Of a DNA stretch of 38,919 nt, positions 15,633-24,847 are shown piece by piece (the first letter of the stretch is position 1; each line of letters starts with the position of its first letter). Both the position numbers and the translations under genes were made by a program. The stretch comes from Pseudomonas sp. ISL-84 (lineage in GTDB: Bacteria > Bacillota > Bacilli > Bacillales > Cytobacillaceae): NCBI GenBank assembly GCA_018613035.1, contig JAGGRA010000058.1, forward strand, positions 1-38,919, given 5' to 3'. The notes beneath the pieces were generated by a model. That model had not been told where the DNA came from. It worked only from the letters and a program-made list of their open reading frames with translations, and ran no database searches.

Positions 15633-15870
15633 GGCTCTTTTAAATTTGCCTGATGATTGCCACTGCAGGCAATCCCTTTCCGTGGGCGGCCCGATGCTCC
15701 TGGTCGCTTAGCTCCTACGGGGTCTTCCTTAGATCCGCACTCCCGCAGGACATTGATTAGGCTTTCAATAAACACTGAACGAAGAAAACTGCAAATGCAT
15801 TTTCGAGGATCTCTCGCCTCCCGCTCCAATCAATAGGGGCTAAGATACAACCATAAGCATTAACAGTGCC
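15633..15870 (+). repeat. Dispersed MITE-like element, copy B (diverged)
   Basis: Same orientation as copies A, C and D but the most diverged. It starts GGCTCTTTT, passes a TGATTGCC...CTCCTGG-like block, CCCGCAGGACATTGA and GCAAATGCATTTTCGAGGATC, then CGCTCCAATCAA, and ends near AACAGTGCC followed by AATAA. It lies between the lactate/glycolate permease terminator and the YtrA-type promoter. The 68-codon frame inside it is not a gene. Confidence 0.75.
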
Positions 15871-15888
15871 AATAACTTATAAATCCAC

Positions 15889-15925
15889 AATAAAAAAACT
15901 GGCTTAGCATAACAGCTAAGCCAGT
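15889..15925 (-). terminator. Terminator of the lactate/glycolate permease gene
   Basis: ACTGGCTTAGC (15898-15908) and GCTAAGCCAGT (15915-15925) are perfect 11-bp arms with a 6-base loop, followed on the minus strand by TTTTTTT. It lies 12 bases beyond the permease stop. Confidence 0.92.
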
Positions 15926-15936
15926 GGAAAACATCA

Positions 15937-17727
15937 TTATTTAGCAGACTTCACATTCACTGGAGGAGGAGGCAAAATCATGTTGGAGCGTCTGTTGTTT
16001 GTTGCGATAATGTATACGGCAGCGACAGCAATGCCGACTGCAATGAATGATCCAAGGTTGAAAATGCCTTTTTGCGAATACCAGACAATCGAGTATCCGA
16101 CTGATCCTGCTAATAAGGCGTAATAGAAAAACGGGAATAATGTTTTCCGAATAACAGCTCCTTCTTTTCCTACTAATCCTACAACAGCTGATGCTGCTAC
16201 AACGTTATGCACACAAATCATGTTGCCAGCTGCTCCGCCTACTGCCTGAAGGGCAACAATCCACGTAGCATCCACACCGATTTGTGATCCTACATCATAT
16301 TGAAACAAGGAGAACATCATATTACTAACTGTATTACTTCCGGCAATAAAGGCACCAAGACCACCAATAAATGTTGCAAAGAACGGCCAGAATTCTCCTG
16401 CGAGGGCTGCAGCTCCATTTGCTAATTCAATCGGCATTTGGTTATAGCCTGCAGCACCTCCTCCTGTATTAATGAATACCTGAACCATTGGCACTGTAAA
16501 AATTAAAGCCGTAGAAGCAGCTACTGTTGTTTTACCTGAATCAGCCCAAGCTTTCTTATATGAATTTGCATTCATTCCATGAATGAAATAGGTGATAACT
16601 GATACCAAAATAAAGATGGTACCAGGCAAGTAAAGCGGCTGAAAACTCGAAGTGATTCCTGAATCAAAGATGTTCTCGAATTTCACAGTCCAGGACTGCA
16701 TCCAGCCAAGGAATGGAAGCGATTTCAATCTGGTTAATACTAAAAACAGGCCGACTAAAACATAAGGAGCCCATGCACGCATCATGCTCATGCTTCCGCT
16801 TTTGTGTGCAACCTCTTTAATTTCAAGTTTTCCAGTCCATTCAGGATCCCATTTAGACTTTTCTTCAAAATCCCAAACCTGATCCTTTGGCGGCATAAGA
16901 AAGCCTTTTTTTGCTGCAGAAACTACAATTGCCAAACCGACTAATCCCCCAACCATTGAGGGGAACTCAGGTCCAAGGACATTCGCTACAATTACATATG
17001 GAATTGTCATGGCAAAAGCAGCAAATAAGGCAAATTTCCAGACTTTAATTCCTTCAGAAAAGGATTTGTTTTTTCCAAAAAATCTTGTCATTAGAGCCAC
17101 TACAAATAAAGGAATTAATGTGCCTGCTATCATATGGAGAATTGCAACCTGTCCTGCAATTTGTGTAACTAGTGCCAACAGATTGTCCGTAAGGCTGGCG
17201 TTACCCGATAAACCAGTCTGTACTCCCACCAGCATAGGAGTTCCTACGGCGCCAAAGGAAACAGGCGTACTTTGAATAACCATACCGGCAACAACTGCTG
17301 CCATCGCTGGGAACCCTAATCCAACTAAAAGCGGAACCGCTACTGCTGCAGGAGTTCCAAAGCCTGAAGCACCTTCAATAAACGACCCAAACAGCCACGC
17401 GATGATAATGACCTGAATACGGCGGTCTGCAGAGATATCCGTGAATCCCTGGCGGATTGTTTTAATTCCGCCGCTTTCCTGCAGGGTGTTAAGGAGCAGA
17501 ATTGCACCAAAAATAATGTACAGGAGTGTTCCAGCGACTACAAGACCGTTAATTGAGGCAGCAGCAACATTAGCGCCGGGCACTTTCCAGATAAATAGCG
17601 CTAAAACGACTGCAACAAGGTATGAAATGGGCATCGCTTTACTTGCCGGCCATCTCATTCCAACAAGGAACACTGCAACAGCAATAATCGGCAAAAGAGA
17701 TAGAAAAGCTAAAGTTCCAGTACTCAT
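15937..17727 (-). CDS. L-lactate/glycolate permease (LctP family)
   Basis: The protein is a polytopic proton-symport type 2-hydroxyacid carrier of about 596 residues and 12-14 membrane segments. Family blocks include '[21 protein letters not shown]', '[12 protein letters not shown]', 'GVQTGLSG', '[17 protein letters not shown]' and '[23 protein letters not shown]'. An in-frame upstream start would add 23 residues, but ATG 17725-17727 follows AGAAGGAGG by ten bases and is the real start. E. coli LldP and GlcA of this family both carry lactate and glycolate. Here the gene shares an operator-like sequence with the malate synthase and glycolate oxidase promoters, so glycolate is the likelier physiological substrate. 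A sigma-A-like promoter and a palindromic site lie upstream. It is monocistronic, with a strong terminator. Confidence 0.91.
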   Translation of the reverse strand: MSTGTLAFLSLLPIIAVAVFLVGMRWPASKAMPISYLVAVVLALFIWKVPGANVAAASINGLVVAGTLLYIIFGAILLLNTLQESGGIKTIRQGFTDISADRRIQVIIIAWLFGSFIEGASGFGTPAAVAVPLLVGLGFPAMAAVVAGMVIQSTPVSFGAVGTPMLVGVQTGLSGNASLTDNLLALVTQIAGQVAILHMIAGTLIPLFVVALMTRFFGKNKSFSEGIKVWKFALFAAFAMTIPYVIVANVLGPEFPSMVGGLVGLAIVVSAAKKGFLMPPKDQVWDFEEKSKWDPEWTGKLEIKEVAHKSGSMSMMRAWAPYVLVGLFLVLTRLKSLPFLGWMQSWTVKFENIFDSGITSSFQPLYLPGTIFILVSVITYFIHGMNANSYKKAWADSGKTTVAASTALIFTVPMVQVFINTGGGAAGYNQMPIELANGAAALAGEFWPFFATFIGGLGAFIAGSNTVSNMMFSLFQYDVGSQIGVDATWIVALQAVGGAAGNMICVHNVVAASAVVGLVGKEGAVIRKTLFPFFYYALLAGSVGYSIVWYSQKGIFNLGSFIAVGIAVAAVYIIATNNRRSNMILPPPPVNVKSAK

Positions 17728-17746
17728 AAAAACATTTCCTCCTTCT

Positions 17747-17765
17747 GTTTCGTAATGACAAACAA
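17747..17765. promoter_or_regulatory. Shared glycolate-regulon operator, copy 1 (permease)
   Basis: GTTTCGTAATGACAAACAA lies just upstream of the permease ribosome binding site. Nearly the same sequence precedes glcE (26191-26209), and a related one precedes malate synthase (21895-21913). It has GTTT...AAAC ends and resembles IclR-family operators in layout. Being in the leader downstream of the promoter, it suits repression. Confidence 0.62.
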
Positions 17766-17799
17766 TAATTGCATTTTGTTGCGGACGAAGAAACATTGT

Positions 17800-17828
17800 T
17801 ATATAACTATAATAGTTTTGTTATACAA
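17800..17828 (-). promoter_or_regulatory. Candidate promoter of the permease gene
   Basis: On the minus strand the sequence reads TTGTAT (-35), a 17-base spacer, TATATA (-10), giving a transcription start near 17793 and a leader of about 65 bases that contains the operator-like site. TTGTT-ATAC-AACAA (about 17818-17831) covers the -35 as an inverted repeat. Confidence 0.45.
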
Positions 17829-17904
17829 CAACTACTTGGCCTATATTTTATTATACAGTCCTTTTTTGTAATTTCAACAATATTAAGAAAATTAAATATA
17901 TATT

Positions 17905-17958
17905 TTTTAATAAAAAAATTAGCCCGATATATCTTTAATATAAGATATATTGGGCTAA
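17905..17958 (-). terminator. Terminator of the iclR gene
   Basis: TTAGCCCGATATATC (17919-17933) and GATATATTGGGCTAA (17944-17958) form a 15-bp stem with one G-T pair, followed on the minus strand by TTTTTTTATTAAAAAA. It lies five bases beyond the iclR stop. Confidence 0.9.
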
Positions 17959-17963
17959 TAAAT

Positions 17964-18749
17964 TTAACTGATACGGCTGACATGACCTAAACGGGCGGAA
18001 ATATCTTTTCCTGTTTTAACCATTATCGATTTCAGCGTCTTCATCCTGTCGTCCGTCATTCTCATGGTAGGTCCTGATATACTCACCGCTGCAATCACCT
18101 TTCCCAAATGGTCAAAAATAGGAACAGCTACACATGTAATGCCATATTCGTTTTCCTCCAGATCAAGCGCATATCCCTTTTGCCTAACTTGGCTGAGTTC
18201 TTTAAGAAATTCTTCTTTATCAGTTATCGTTTTATCCGTATGGACCGGCATCCCTTTCCGTTCCAGGATATCAACTACCACACTGGAGGGCAGGTGTGCA
18301 AGAATGGCTTTCCCTACAGATGTGCAATGCATAGGAGCCCTTTTCCCAACCTTTGAGTGCATCCTCAATGTTTCATTGCCCTCAAGCTTTTCGATATATA
18401 CAACTTCTCCCTGATCGTATACCACTAAATGAATAACTTCGTTCGTCTCATTCTCAAGTTCTTGTAAAAAAGGCCTTGCTTCCGCCCTCAAATCGATTGA
18501 TTCAAGGAGCTTTGAGCTGATCTCAAGGAACTTGTAGCCCAGCTTATATTTGCCTGTTTCGCCATCCTGTTCAATATATCCATATTGTACAAGTGTTGAA
18601 AGGATTCGGTAAACCGAGCTTTTATTTATGTCTATTTGCTTGGCTATCTCTGTAACCCCAAGGCCGCCTTTTTTCATGCTAACCAGCGTGATGATATCAA
18701 GTGCCCTGCTAACAGATTTAACCATATTTTCTCTTTCCAAAACGTTCAC
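17964..18749 (-). CDS. IclR-family transcriptional regulator
   Basis: The 261-residue protein has an N-terminal winged helix (about 10-75) with 'GVTEIAKQIDINKSSVYRILSTLVQYGYIEQ'. The IclR effector domain (about 85-255) follows, with 'EARPFLQELENETNEVIHLVVYDQGEVVYIEKL', 'MHCTSVGKAILAHL', 'DLEENEYGITCVAVPIFD' and 'VIAAVSISGPTMRM'. Such regulators bind small carboxylates such as glyoxylate and pyruvate. It lies between the permease and a FAH-fold enzyme downstream of malate synthase, so it is the best candidate for the operator shared by the permease, malate synthase and glcE promoters. The first possible start is a GTG inside AGAGGTG; a TTG three codons on and an ATG at codon 9 (which begins the usual 'VKSVSRALDII') are alternatives. 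No own operator copy is seen upstream. Confidence 0.9.
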   Translation of the reverse strand: MNVLERENMVKSVSRALDIITLVSMKKGGLGVTEIAKQIDINKSSVYRILSTLVQYGYIEQDGETGKYKLGYKFLEISSKLLESIDLRAEARPFLQELENETNEVIHLVVYDQGEVVYIEKLEGNETLRMHSKVGKRAPMHCTSVGKAILAHLPSSVVVDILERKGMPVHTDKTITDKEEFLKELSQVRQKGYALDLEENEYGITCVAVPIFDHLGKVIAAVSISGPTMRMTDDRMKTLKSIMVKTGKDISARLGHVSRIS

Positions 18750-18808
18750 CTCTGGTGCAAAACCTTTATCTTTAAAACATTATAGCATACAAGAAATTGT
18801 GAAAATGA

Positions 18809-19588
18809 TTAAACTGTTTTTACACCTTCTCGGGCTGCAGCAAATGTGTTGCGAAGTGTTCCTACTTCTTTAATTTCACACTCAATAACATCGCCGGAAC
18901 CAACCATTTCAGCTCCAACAGGGCTTCCTGTCAAAATGACATCCCCTGGCTTCAGTGTCATCACATTCGTCAGGTAAGAAATCATTTTGCGGATCGGTAT
19001 AATCATTAATTCCGTACTGCTGTTCTGCTTTTCTTGCCCGTTTAATTTCGCTTCAACCTTTACTTGGAATGGGTCCAATTCTGTTTCAATAACAGGTCCC
19101 AGCGGAGTGAAAGTATCGAAAGATTTTCCTACCGTCCAATGTCCGTCACTATGGAAGAATTGCGGCGCTGTTACATCATTCCCTACTGTATAGCCAAAGA
19201 CATAATCAAGCACATCCGATTCTGCTACATTCTTAGCCTCTTTCCCGATAACTACAGCAAGTTCCGATTCAAATTTAATCTGTTCAATGCCCTCCGGAAT
19301 TACGATGTTTTCCTCTGGTCCAATTACGGACGAAACAGGCTTGAAAAAGAATACTGGAATCTCAGGAAGCGTTTCCGGTAAATCAGTTTTTGCGGATACG
19401 TAGTTAGCTCCTATACCGATAATCTGATTTGGCACAAGCGGGGCCAGCTGCTTTACTTCGCTTTTTGAGAAAGAATTCCCTGTAAACTCCCATTCTCCAA
19501 AAATATCACCTTTAATTTCTTTAACTGTTTCATTTTCTATTACTCCTGTATGTACAGCTGAATTAACTTCGAACCTTGTAAACTTCAT
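18809..19588 (-). CDS. Fumarylacetoacetate hydrolase-fold enzyme
   Basis: Members of this Mg-dependent fold cleave C-C bonds in acylpyruvates or decarboxylate oxaloacetate. The 259-residue protein carries the metal-binding acidic triad E107 and E109 in 'KFESELAVVIG' and D138 in 'GYTVGNDVTA', plus 'KSFDTFTPLGP' and 'GDVILTGSPVG'. It follows malate synthase by 66 bases and precedes iclR. In this setting a role in processing an oxo-acid made from malate, for example oxaloacetate to pyruvate as in FAHD1-type enzymes, is an inference. 5-oxopent-3-ene-1,2,5-tricarboxylate decarboxylase or acylpyruvase are the usual automatic labels for the family and are not supported by neighbours. Confidence 0.85.
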   Translation of the reverse strand: MKFTRFEVNSAVHTGVIENETVKEIKGDIFGEWEFTGNSFSKSEVKQLAPLVPNQIIGIGANYVSAKTDLPETLPEIPVFFFKPVSSVIGPEENIVIPEGIEQIKFESELAVVIGKEAKNVAESDVLDYVFGYTVGNDVTAPQFFHSDGHWTVGKSFDTFTPLGPVIETELDPFQVKVEAKLNGQEKQNSSTELMIIPIRKMISYLTNVMTLKPGDVILTGSPVGAEMVGSGDVIECEIKEVGTLRNTFAAAREGVKTV

Positions 19589-19618
19589 TTTCTGTATCTC
19601 CCTTCAGTTATCTGTAAA

Positions 19619-19639
19619 GAACAGGGCATTTTCATGCCC
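19619..19639 (-). terminator. Weak hairpin after malate synthase
   Basis: GGGCAT-TTTC-ATGCCC (19624-19639) is a perfect short hairpin 15 bases beyond the malate synthase stop. The minus-strand tail is TGTTCTTT, poor for termination, so read-through into the FAH-fold gene is likely. Confidence 0.42.
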
Positions 19640-19654
19640 CATTCCTATAATCAT

Positions 19655-21832
19655 TTATTGTTTTACAGCATACTTAGCTTTAGCTTCAAGGCGGCGGCGG
19701 TGCAGAATTGGCTCAGTGTAGCCGTTTGGCTGATCATATCCTTCAAATACAAGGTCGCATGCTGCCTGGAAAGCAACCGAGTTCTCAAAATCAGCTGCCA
19801 TTGGGCGATAAGCCGGATCTCCAGCATTTTGTTCGTCTACCACTTTTGCCATTTTCCTAAGGGTCTCAAACACCTGTTCTTTTGTACAAATGCCGTGGTG
19901 CAGCCAGTTCGCAACATGCTGGCTGGATATCCTTAATGTGGCACGGTCTTCCATTAAACCAATATCGTTAATATCTGGCACTTTTGAACAGCCAATGCCC
20001 TGTTCAACCCAGCGTACAACATATCCCAGAATGCCTTGTGAGTTATTCTCAAGCTCTTCTTGAATTTCTTCAGGTGTCCATTGCGGCTTTTCAGCAACCG
20101 GAATTTGCAGGATATCATCGCGCAGATCAGAAATATCCTCCATTAACTTGTTTTGTACTTCCTTAACATCTACCTTATGGTAATGCAAAGCATGCAGAGC
20201 TGCAGCTGTCGGAGATGGAACCCATGCAGTATTGGCTCCTGCATTCAGATGGCCGATTTTCTGCTCCATCATATCAGCCATCATATCCGGCATAGCCCAC
20301 ATTCCTTTTCCAATTTGGGCACGCCCCTGGAAGCCTGTTTCAAGACCGGTGTTAACATTGGACTTTTCATAGCCCTTAAGCCATGCAGTTGATTTCATGT
20401 CGTTCTTGCGGATCATCGGGCCAGCTTCCATCGATGTATGCATTTCATCGCCAGTACGGTCAAGGAATCCTGTGTTAATAAATACAATGCGCTCCTTTAC
20501 TTCACGGATACACGCTTTTAGGTTTAAGGAAGTACGGCGTTCCTCATCCATAACACCAATTTTTAATGTATTCCGCTCAAGTCCCAGCAAATCTTCAGTA
20601 CGGTCAAACAAATCATTCGCGAAAGCAACCTCTTTAGTACCGTGCATTTTCGGTTTAACAATGTAGATGGAGCCTTTTGATGAATTTTGGTAAGGGCCAT
20701 TTCCAAGAATGGTATGCTTGGCGATAAGGCTTGTCACCACTGTATCAAGAATTCCTTCCTGAATTTCATCCCCATTAGCATCTAAAATAGCGTTGTTAGA
20801 CATTAAATGACCAACATTGCGGACGAACATGAGTGAACGACCTGACAGAGATAAATCTTCTCCTGTCGGGGATACATACGTACGATCAGGGTTTAATGTA
20901 CGTGTCAATGTTTTATTGCCTTTACTAAACGTTGCAGAAAGATCGCCTTTCATTAATCCAAGCCAATTTCGGTAAACAAGAACCTTGTCTTCTGCATCAA
21001 CTGCTGTTACGGAGTCTTCACAATCCATGATCGTTGTAACAGCTGCCTCGAGAAGTACGTCTTTAACGCCAGCATCATCTGTTTTTCCGATAGGATGGCT
21101 TCTGTCAATTTGAATTTCAAAGTGCAGGCCGTTATTTTTCAAAAGAATTGCGGTTGGATGATCTTGCTCTCCCTGATAGCCGGCAAACTTCGCTTCATCT
21201 GCCAATCCTGCAATTTCCCCATTGCTAAGGACAACAGCAAACTTTCCATCCTCTACCTTGTACTGTACTGCTTCCTTATGCGACCCGCTAGTTAATGGAA
21301 CTGTTTGATCAAGGAATTCTCTGGCGAATGAAATAACTTTTTCACCTCTGACAGGGTTATAGCCACCGTCCCGCTGAGCACCATCGTCTTCACTGATGGC
21401 ATCGGTTCCGTATAGTGCATCATATAAGCTGCCCCAGCGAGCATTTGCTGCATTGATTGCATAACGTCCATTGTTAACAGGCACAACTAATTGAGGGCCA
21501 GCCTGGATAGCCACTTCATCATCAACATTTTCTGTGGTGATCTTGTAATCTTCTGCTTTAGGTTCAAGATAACCTATTTCCTCTAAAAATGTTTTATAGC
21601 TATTAAAATCGAAGTCTTTATTTTCACGATGCCAAGTATTAATTTGATTTTGAATTTCATCACGCTTTGCAAGAAGTGCTTTATTTTTAGGCGTCAAATC
21701 GTTTACAAGCGCTTCCAAACCTGACCAAAATTGCTCCTGATCAACTCCGCTTCCCGGAAGAGCTTCAGAATTAATAAATTCATAGAGTTCACTTGCAACT
21801 TGCATGTTTCCAGATTTCACATAGTTTCCCAT
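19655..21832 (-). CDS. glcB: Malate synthase G
   Basis: This single-chain, Mg-dependent enzyme condenses glyoxylate with acetyl-CoA to malate. Its 725 residues match the G isoform (about 720-730) rather than the roughly 530-residue A form. Catalytic and metal positions are visible: R338 in '[10 protein letters not shown]', the 'DEERRT' motif at 429-434, D458 in 'GFLDRTGDE' and D629 in '[14 protein letters not shown]'. '[15 protein letters not shown]' (269-283) is another family block. In E. coli glcB lies in the glycolate operon, and here too it sits among glycolate genes. A GGAGG precedes the ATG, and the shared operator-like site lies about 63-92 bases upstream. The absence of isocitrate lyase nearby fits glycolate rather than acetate use. 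Confidence 0.95.
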   Translation of the reverse strand: MGNYVKSGNMQVASELYEFINSEALPGSGVDQEQFWSGLEALVNDLTPKNKALLAKRDEIQNQINTWHRENKDFDFNSYKTFLEEIGYLEPKAEDYKITTENVDDEVAIQAGPQLVVPVNNGRYAINAANARWGSLYDALYGTDAISEDDGAQRDGGYNPVRGEKVISFAREFLDQTVPLTSGSHKEAVQYKVEDGKFAVVLSNGEIAGLADEAKFAGYQGEQDHPTAILLKNNGLHFEIQIDRSHPIGKTDDAGVKDVLLEAAVTTIMDCEDSVTAVDAEDKVLVYRNWLGLMKGDLSATFSKGNKTLTRTLNPDRTYVSPTGEDLSLSGRSLMFVRNVGHLMSNNAILDANGDEIQEGILDTVVTSLIAKHTILGNGPYQNSSKGSIYIVKPKMHGTKEVAFANDLFDRTEDLLGLERNTLKIGVMDEERRTSLNLKACIREVKERIVFINTGFLDRTGDEMHTSMEAGPMIRKNDMKSTAWLKGYEKSNVNTGLETGFQGRAQIGKGMWAMPDMMADMMEQKIGHLNAGANTAWVPSPTAAALHALHYHKVDVKEVQNKLMEDISDLRDDILQIPVAEKPQWTPEEIQEELENNSQGILGYVVRWVEQGIGCSKVPDINDIGLMEDRATLRISSQHVANWLHHGICTKEQVFETLRKMAKVVDEQNAGDPAYRPMAADFENSVAFQAACDLVFEGYDQPNGYTEPILHRRRLEAKAKYAVKQ

Positions 21833-21894
21833 TGGTCATTTCCTCCTTAGAATTGCCCTGTACTTTAAGACTGGGCAAAATGCAGAGATAGGAT

Positions 21895-21924
21895 GTTTGT
21901 TATTACAAAACACCGTTTCTCATA
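21895..21924. promoter_or_regulatory. Shared glycolate-regulon operator, copy 2 (malate synthase)
   Basis: GTTTGTTATTACAAAAC (21895-21911), then CACCGTTTCTCATA. The glcE copy reads GTTTCGTAATAGCAAAC, then AACGTTTCTCATA. The two agree across about 30 bases including the GTTTCTCATA tail. It lies in the intergenic space upstream of malate synthase. Confidence 0.6.
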
Positions 21925-22034
21925 TTGCTCTTAAAAAAATAATAGCATGATTTTCTTCACAGTTTCAATAATTTTCAAGCAATTTATGATTCTTTCCATT
22001 TTTGTTAGCCAGTCTATCGGCGGCTGCCTGTTAG

Positions 22035-23492
22035 TTATGAAATCGCCTGGGTTTTCAACTCTTTCTTGATTTCCACACAGCGGCCCGGTGACGGGAAGAG
22101 TTTCCCTGCATTTAGCAGGTTATGAGGATTAAAGACTTCACGAATTTCTGTCTGGGCAGCAATTTCTTCTTCAGTGAAAACAAATCGCATCTCTTCCCGC
22201 TTTTCAATACCGACACCATGTTCCCCGGTTATTGTTCCCCCAACATCCGCACATACCTTCAAGCATTGGCTTCCAGCTTCAAGCGCTTTCTCTGATTCCC
22301 CAGGTATTCTGGCATCAAATAATACAAGCGGATGCAAATTTCCATCACCAGCATGAAAAATATTCGCAATTCTTAATCCCGATTCATCGCTAATCTGGTT
22401 GATTCTTTGCAGTACTTCAGGCAGCTTGCTGCGAGGGATCACTCCATCCTGTACCAGGTAATCTGGAGAGATCGCTCCCATGGCGCCAAAGCCAGTCTTT
22501 CGATTGGCCCACCATCTTGCTCTTTCTTCTTCATTCCTAGCTGCTCGGACTTCACGGACATTCCGCTTTCTGCATACCTCAAGAATCTGATCAATTTGTT
22601 CATCAATCCCTGCAGCAATACCATCCACTTCAATAAGCAGAACAGCTTCAATATCTTTCGGATGCCCAACCGGGAAGGCTGCTGCTTCTACACCTTCGAT
22701 CGCTGTCTTATCCATCATTTCCAACGCAGCTGGTACGATGCCCGCGGATATAATATCTGAAACTGCCTGACTGCCATCCTCGACATTATCAAAATATGCG
22801 AGTACAGTTTGCTTTCCTTCCGGATTCTTAAGAATACGGACAGTTATTTTAGTAACAATTCCCAATGTGCCCTCCGAGCCTGTGATCAGTCCAAGCAGAT
22901 CATACCCGGGCGCATCCGGGATGCCGTCATTTCCGATTTCGATTATCTCGCCATTCGGCATAACCACTTCAAGTCCAAGAATATGATTTGTGGTTACCCC
23001 GTACTTCAAACAATGGGCACCACCAGCATTTTCAGCAACATTTCCTCCGATTGTACAGCAATATTGGCTGGAGGGATCGGGAGCATAGTAATAGCCTTTG
23101 TCTGATATTGAATTTGTGAGTTTGAGGTTAACAAATCCCGGTTCCACAACAGCGCGGCGGTTTTCAAGATCCACACTAATAAGCTTTTTCATCCGTACCA
23201 TGCTGATTATGATTTCCCCATTGAGCGGTATGGCACCTCCGCTCAATCCTGTTCCTGCCCCTCTTGCAAGGAAGGGCAGCTCATTTTCTGAACAGTACTT
23301 TACCACTTCAGCTACTTCCTGGGTGTTCTTCGGAAAAACGACTGCTTTTGGCAAATGCTTGTGAATCGTAAAACCATCACAGTCATAGGCAAGCAAATCC
23401 TCCTTTTGATAGAGGATGGAACGGGCGCCGCCAACAATATTAGCCAAATTCAAGATATGTTTATCCTTCGATTTAATATTCTTTACCTTCAT
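22035..23492 (-). CDS. glcD: Glycolate oxidase FAD subunit GlcD
   Basis: This flavoprotein subunit oxidises glycolate to glyoxylate. Its 485 residues include the PCMH-type FAD-binding domain (about 40-220) with 'RGAGTGLSGGAIP' and 'PDPSSQYCCTIGGNVAENAGG'. The C-terminal FAD-oxidase domain has 'HAGDGNLHPLVLFD' and 'GTITGEHGVGIEKR'. Its ATG overlaps the glcF stop codon (TAATG), so translation is coupled. D-lactate or 2-hydroxyglutarate dehydrogenases share the fold, but the E and F partners and the malate synthase context favour glycolate. It is the last gene of the operon; I see no strong terminator downstream. Confidence 0.93.
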   Translation of the reverse strand: MKVKNIKSKDKHILNLANIVGGARSILYQKEDLLAYDCDGFTIHKHLPKAVVFPKNTQEVAEVVKYCSENELPFLARGAGTGLSGGAIPLNGEIIISMVRMKKLISVDLENRRAVVEPGFVNLKLTNSISDKGYYYAPDPSSQYCCTIGGNVAENAGGAHCLKYGVTTNHILGLEVVMPNGEIIEIGNDGIPDAPGYDLLGLITGSEGTLGIVTKITVRILKNPEGKQTVLAYFDNVEDGSQAVSDIISAGIVPAALEMMDKTAIEGVEAAAFPVGHPKDIEAVLLIEVDGIAAGIDEQIDQILEVCRKRNVREVRAARNEEERARWWANRKTGFGAMGAISPDYLVQDGVIPRSKLPEVLQRINQISDESGLRIANIFHAGDGNLHPLVLFDARIPGESEKALEAGSQCLKVCADVGGTITGEHGVGIEKREEMRFVFTEEEIAAQTEIREVFNPHNLLNAGKLFPSPGRCVEIKKELKTQAIS

Positions 23493-24847
23493 TATTCACC
23501 CTCCTTCATGCCGTCTTCCTTTTTATACGCCCAGTCAAGCAGCTGTACAGTATGGACGATTTTCTGGTTACGGCCGTATTTCTGAACCCCCATCGCCATT
23601 TGAAGCATACAACCCGGATTTCCCATTGAAATCATTTCTACATCATCCGGCACATTCTCCATTTTGCTTTCAAGGACAGCATTGGCCATCTCTGGATTGG
23701 TTATATTATAAATTCCAGCACTTCCGCAGCAACGATCTGAATTTGGCATATGGACCATGTCTACTCCAGGTATATCCAATAAAATGTCCCTCGGCTGCTG
23801 GCGGATTCCCTGGCCATGTGCAAGGTGGCAGGCATCATGGTACGTGATACGTTTATTTAATTCAGCTTTTGGCTTTTCATATCCTGTATCATGAAGGTGT
23901 TTAGAAATATCTTCTACCTTTTCTGAAAACTCCTCTGCCTTCGCATGCAGTTCTGGATCTTCCTTGAATAGTTCTGCATATTCCTTCATCATGCATCCGC
24001 AGCCTGCTGCATTCACGATCACCTTATCAAAATCCTTAAAGGCCTCCATATTCTGTTTTGCGAGCTTTCTTCCCATTTCGCGGTCACCAGCATGGACATG
24101 AAGTGCTCCACAGCAGGTCTGATTTTGAGGAATGACAACATCATTTCCATTTCTGGTGAGTACATTTATGGTAGATTCATTAATATCGCTGAACATAACA
24201 TCCATTACACAGCCGGTTAGCATGGCAACTTCCTGCTTGGTTTCACCTTTGGCTTTAATCACCTTAACATCTTTATATTTCTTTTTAACGGGCTCTTTCA
24301 CCTCTGGCATGATTGATTCCATATCAACAAGATGCTGAGGCATGATATTAATCAGCTTCGTCTTCCGTACCACTTTTTGCATGCCGCTTTTTTGATAAAA
24401 CCTTAATAGGCCCCCAAGAGTGTTCAAGCGATTTTGATGAGGGAATAAATCATGAAGGAAAAACTTGCTGACAGCTCCCTTTACCCCTGTTAACGGCATT
24501 GCCTGGCGGATTTGCCCGCGGGCTTCTTCAATCAAACCTCCTACATCAACATCAGCAGGACAGGCAGTTGTACAGGCACGGCAATCCAGGCACTGAAATA
24601 CCGGATCCATGAATTGCTCATTCACTAAAAGCTTCCCTTCAGCCACTGATTTAATCAGATGAACGCGCCCCCTTGGCGAATGCTGTTCCTGTCCTGTCTG
24701 CTCATAAGTAGGGCAGGATTCCAGACACATTCCGCAATGGACACAGTCTGCCCATTTCTTTTCATCCGGCGGATCGCTCCATAGATAGTTGCCCAAGCCT
24801 GACGTACATGGCGGATCTTGTTTTAAATCGAGTTCCCGGACACTCAT
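23492..24847 (-). CDS. glcF: Glycolate oxidase iron-sulfur subunit GlcF
   Basis: This electron-transfer subunit of glycolate oxidase has 451 residues. It has two [4Fe-4S] motifs, C35-C38-C41-C45 ('CVHCGMCLESCP') and C86-C89-C92-C96 ('CLDCRACTTACP'). Two cysteine-rich CCG domains follow, marked by 'CCGALHVHAGD' and 'CCGSAGIYNI'. The protein passes electrons from the flavin subunits to the quinone pool at the membrane. The ATG follows the glcE stop with no gap (TAAATG) and its own stop overlaps the glcD start. Gene order is E-F-D, unlike the D-E-F of E. coli. Confidence 0.94.
   Translation of the reverse strand: MSVRELDLKQDPPCTSGLGNYLWSDPPDEKKWADCVHCGMCLESCPTYEQTGQEQHSPRGRVHLIKSVAEGKLLVNEQFMDPVFQCLDCRACTTACPADVDVGGLIEEARGQIRQAMPLTGVKGAVSKFFLHDLFPHQNRLNTLGGLLRFYQKSGMQKVVRKTKLINIMPQHLVDMESIMPEVKEPVKKKYKDVKVIKAKGETKQEVAMLTGCVMDVMFSDINESTINVLTRNGNDVVIPQNQTCCGALHVHAGDREMGRKLAKQNMEAFKDFDKVIVNAAGCGCMMKEYAELFKEDPELHAKAEEFSEKVEDISKHLHDTGYEKPKAELNKRITYHDACHLAHGQGIRQQPRDILLDIPGVDMVHMPNSDRCCGSAGIYNITNPEMANAVLESKMENVPDDVEMISMGNPGCMLQMAMGVQKYGRNQKIVHTVQLLDWAYKKEDGMKEGE

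Noticed and set aside
21960..22034. Strong terminator after glcD
   Set aside because: Short complementary stretches exist around 22005-22030, but I could not build a stable stem with a T run.
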